Source: Propioniciclava sp.
GTDB taxonomy: Bacteria; Actinomycetota; Actinomycetes; Propionibacteriales; Propionibacteriaceae
Direction of reading: 5' to 3'
NCBI RefSeq assembly: GCF_029977985.1
Contig: NZ_JARKOT010000129.1
Location: 1 to 32,635 of the forward strand
Length of the DNA stretch: 32,635 nt
The notes below the pieces were generated by a model, which did no database searches, was not told where the DNA came from, and saw nothing but the letters and a program-made list of their open reading frames with translations. A program made the translations under genes and the position numbers. This document shows positions 30,941-32,635 of the stretch, one piece after another (position 1 is the first letter of the stretch; the number at the start of each line of letters is the position of its first letter).

Positions 30941-31924
30941 ATGCCGAGCCTGCCGCACATCGACGCCCGCGCCGCCACCGCCGTCGGCACGGCGCTCATG
31001 CCGCCCGGCCCCGCATTGGACGCCCCGGCCGCCGAGGCCCTCGTCGCCGGCCTCCGGGCGGCGGCGGAGGCGTCCGTGACGCCGGTTGCCGAGGTGACCG
31101 GGCTCGACGTGCCCCAGGTCGGCGGGCCGATGCGCATCGTCGATCGCCCCACCTGGCTGGGTGCGAACGTCGACATGGCCCTCACCATGCTCGACGAGGC
31201 GGGCGGCGGGCTTCCCGAGACCGACGGCGTCCTCGACCATGCGGCCGCCCGCGCCAACGGCGCCCAGCTCGGCGGCGCGCTCGCCGTGCTCGGCACACGC
31301 ATCCTCGGCCAGTGGCTGCCGTTCCTCGCCGAGCCGCAGCTGGTCGTCGTCGCGCCGAACGTGGCCAAGATCGAGGCTGTCATCGACGTCGACCCCGTCG
31401 ACTTCCGCCTCTGGATCTGCCTCCACGAGCAGACCCATCGCCTCCAGTTCTCCCGAGCCCCGTGGCTGCGGAGCCACCTCATCGGCGAGATGGGCGCTCT
31501 GGTCGCCGAGGGTCTGCCCGGCCATCGGGAGGGACGCCGCCCCGCCGCCTCCGTCGTCGAGGCGGTCCTGACCCCGGAGCAGCGCGTGGTCTTCGCGCGC
31601 GTGGGCGCCGCGATGAGCCTGCTGGAGGGCTACGCCGACGACATGATGGACCGTGTCGGCCCGGCCGTCGTCCCGTCGGTCGCCCACATCCGCCGTGTCT
31701 TCGAGGCCCGCCGCAACCGCGGCGGGTGGCCGAGGCTGCTCAACAAGCTCCTCGGCATGGACCTCAAGCTCGCCCAGTACCGCGAGGGCGCCCGGTTCTG
31801 CCGCGCCGTCATCGGCCGCGTCGGCGTCGACGGGCTCAACGTCGTCTACGACGCGCCGGCGTACTTGCCCACGCCCGAGGAGATGGCCGATCCCCAGCGC
31901 TGGGTCGCGCGCGTCCACGGCTGA
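30941..31924 (+). CDS. Zinc-dependent metalloprotease (zincin_2, F420-biosynthesis-associated family)
   Basis: This 327-residue protein has the zincin motif HEQTH (His162, Glu163, His166) in RLWICLHEQTHRLQF, with further conserved blocks VDRPTWLGANVDMALTMLDEA, GQWLPFLAEPQLVVVAPNVAKIE, LLEGYADDMMDRVG and LGMDLKLAQYREGARFC. The E-G-Y-x-D-x-x-M-D segment is a candidate for the third ligand region. Family members are common in actinobacteria between dacB and tilS. They are often named as hydrolases or coenzyme F420 biosynthesis-associated proteins, but no function is proven. No signal peptide is seen. Its stop overlaps the tilS ATG by one base. Confidence 0.85.
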   Translation: MPSLPHIDARAATAVGTALMPPGPALDAPAAEALVAGLRAAAEASVTPVAEVTGLDVPQVGGPMRIVDRPTWLGANVDMALTMLDEAGGGLPETDGVLDHAAARANGAQLGGALAVLGTRILGQWLPFLAEPQLVVVAPNVAKIEAVIDVDPVDFRLWICLHEQTHRLQFSRAPWLRSHLIGEMGALVAEGLPGHREGRRPAASVVEAVLTPEQRVVFARVGAAMSLLEGYADDMMDRVGPAVVPSVAHIRRVFEARRNRGGWPRLLNKLLGMDLKLAQYREGARFCRAVIGRVGVDGLNVVYDAPAYLPTPEEMADPQRWVARVHG

Positions 31925-32635
31925 TGGCGCGCCGGGCGCTCGGGCCGGCGACGCTCGCGGTCGTCCAGGCCGTCTCGGCCCTCGACGCCGCCGCGTGGCT
32001 CGTCGCCTGCTCCGGCGGCGCCGATTCCGTCGCGCTCGCCCGTGCCGCCCACCTGGTCGCCACCAGCCGGGGCACGTCGCTGCGTGCCGTCTGCGTCGAT
32101 CACGGTCTCCAGCCGGGCTCGGACGCCGTCGCCACCGGTGTCGTCGCCTCCCTCCGGGAAGCCGGGTTGGACGCCGTCGCCGTCCGGGTCGCCGTGGGCA
32201 CCCGTGGCGGTCCGGAGGCCGCGGCCCGCGACGCCCGGTACGCCGCGCTCGAGGCGTCCGCCCGACCGGGCGAACGGATCCTGCTCGGCCACACCCTGGA
32301 CGACCAGGCCGAGACGGTGCTGCTCGGGCTGGCCCGCGGGTCGGGCGTCCGGTCGCTTGCCGGAATGCCGGTGGAGCGCGGGCCGTTCCTGCGTCCACTC
32401 CTCGGGCTGGGCCGCGAGGTCACCGCCGCCTGTTGCGCCGAACTCGGCGTCGAACCCTGGCCGGACCCCATGAACACCGACCGGCGCTTCGCCCGCGTCC
32501 GCGTCCGCGAGGTGGTGCTGCCCGTCCTGGAGGCCGAGTTGGGCCCCGGCATCCGCGAGGCGCTCGCTCGCACCGCCGACCTGAGCCGGGCGGCGTCCGA
32601 CCTCGTCGGTGCAGTGTCGGCCGGCGAGACGCTCA
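31924..32635 (+). CDS. tilS: tRNA(Ile)-lysidine synthase, 5' part (cut by window end)
   Basis: The first 237 codons are present. The PP-loop ATP-binding motif is SGGADS (residues 30-35), followed by LRAVCVDHGLQPGSD, ILLGHTLDDQAETVLLGLARGSG and the FLRPLLGL block. NTDRRFARVRVREVVLPVLE is the conserved end of the catalytic domain. The enzyme attaches lysine to C34 of tRNA-Ile(CAU), switching the codon read from AUG to AUA. Its ATG overlaps the stop of the metalloprotease (TGATG), so they are coupled. In related genomes hpt and ftsH follow; that lies beyond the window. Confidence 0.93.
   Translation, partial: MARRALGPATLAVVQAVSALDAAAWLVACSGGADSVALARAAHLVATSRGTSLRAVCVDHGLQPGSDAVATGVVASLREAGLDAVAVRVAVGTRGGPEAAARDARYAALEASARPGERILLGHTLDDQAETVLLGLARGSGVRSLAGMPVERGPFLRPLLGLGREVTAACCAELGVEPWPDPMNTDRRFARVRVREVVLPVLEAELGPGIREALARTADLSRAASDLVGAVSAGETL

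Overview
The window is about 32.6 kb of very GC-rich DNA with dense gene packing. It has many GTG starts, ATGA/GTGA stop-start overlaps, and actinobacterial gene neighbourhoods: topA-(..)-tmk-holB, and ppa/dacB/zinc metalloprotease/tilS. Together with Tat/lipoprotein signals, CWB2 cell-wall repeats and DUF2207/DUF2277/DUF2202 proteins, this points to a chromosomal segment of a high-GC actinobacterium. Propionibacteriaceae is my best guess, but that is inference. I see no insertion sequence, prophage, CRISPR array or plasmid replication gene. No gene-free stretch exceeds 300 bases; the longest is about 253 bases, upstream of the liv operon.

Layout. 1-3.2 kb: the 3' end of topA, a GNAT acetyltransferase, a Nudix hydrolase and a catalase. 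3.2-7.5 kb: tmk-holB (thymidylate kinase and clamp-loader delta prime, overlapping), a DoxX membrane protein and a secreted alpha/beta-hydrolase. 7.46-8.75 kb: a 50-bp symmetrical repeat, tRNA-Thr(CGU), a second Nudix hydrolase and a SMI1/KNR4-like protein. 9.0-14.7 kb: a complete branched-chain amino-acid ABC importer, livK-livH-livM-livG-livF. It has a recognisable promoter, an 11-bp-periodic upstream array and a strong hairpin after livK. 14.7-17.8 kb: a DUF2207 membrane protein, a zinc-ribbon thioredoxin, a DUF2277 protein and a 3-methyladenine glycosylase, mostly with overlapping ends. 17.8-19.6 kb: an unrecognised protein, a second copy of the 50-bp symmetrical repeat, and adenosine deaminase. 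19.7-22.3 kb: an OmpR-type response regulator and histidine kinase, convergent with a secreted DUF2202 ferritin-like protein. 22.3-24.9 kb: a sulfur module (TauE/SafE permease, MBL-rhodanese fusion, single-domain rhodanese) around a CsoR/CstR-type operator. 24.9-27.7 kb: a large peptidoglycan amidase with three CWB2 repeats. 27.9-32.6 kb: metallophosphoesterase, inorganic pyrophosphatase, dacB-type carboxypeptidase, zinc metalloprotease and the start of tilS.

The most interesting non-gene signals are these. (1) Two copies, 11 kb apart, of a loop-less 50-bp inverted repeat centred on CACGTG. (2) Extreme abundance of the 7-mer GGCGTCC/GGACGCC, about one per 300 bp and equal on both strands by eye count. 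(3) A Met/Gly-rich MQGxGPG sequence shared by the sensor kinase's short external loop and the tail of the neighbouring DUF2202 protein. (4) A CstR-like operator controlling a CstB-like module whose MBL domain lacks an expected metal-ligand Asp. (5) A -10-like hexamer 6-8 nt before the start codon of ten genes, suggesting widespread leaderless transcription.
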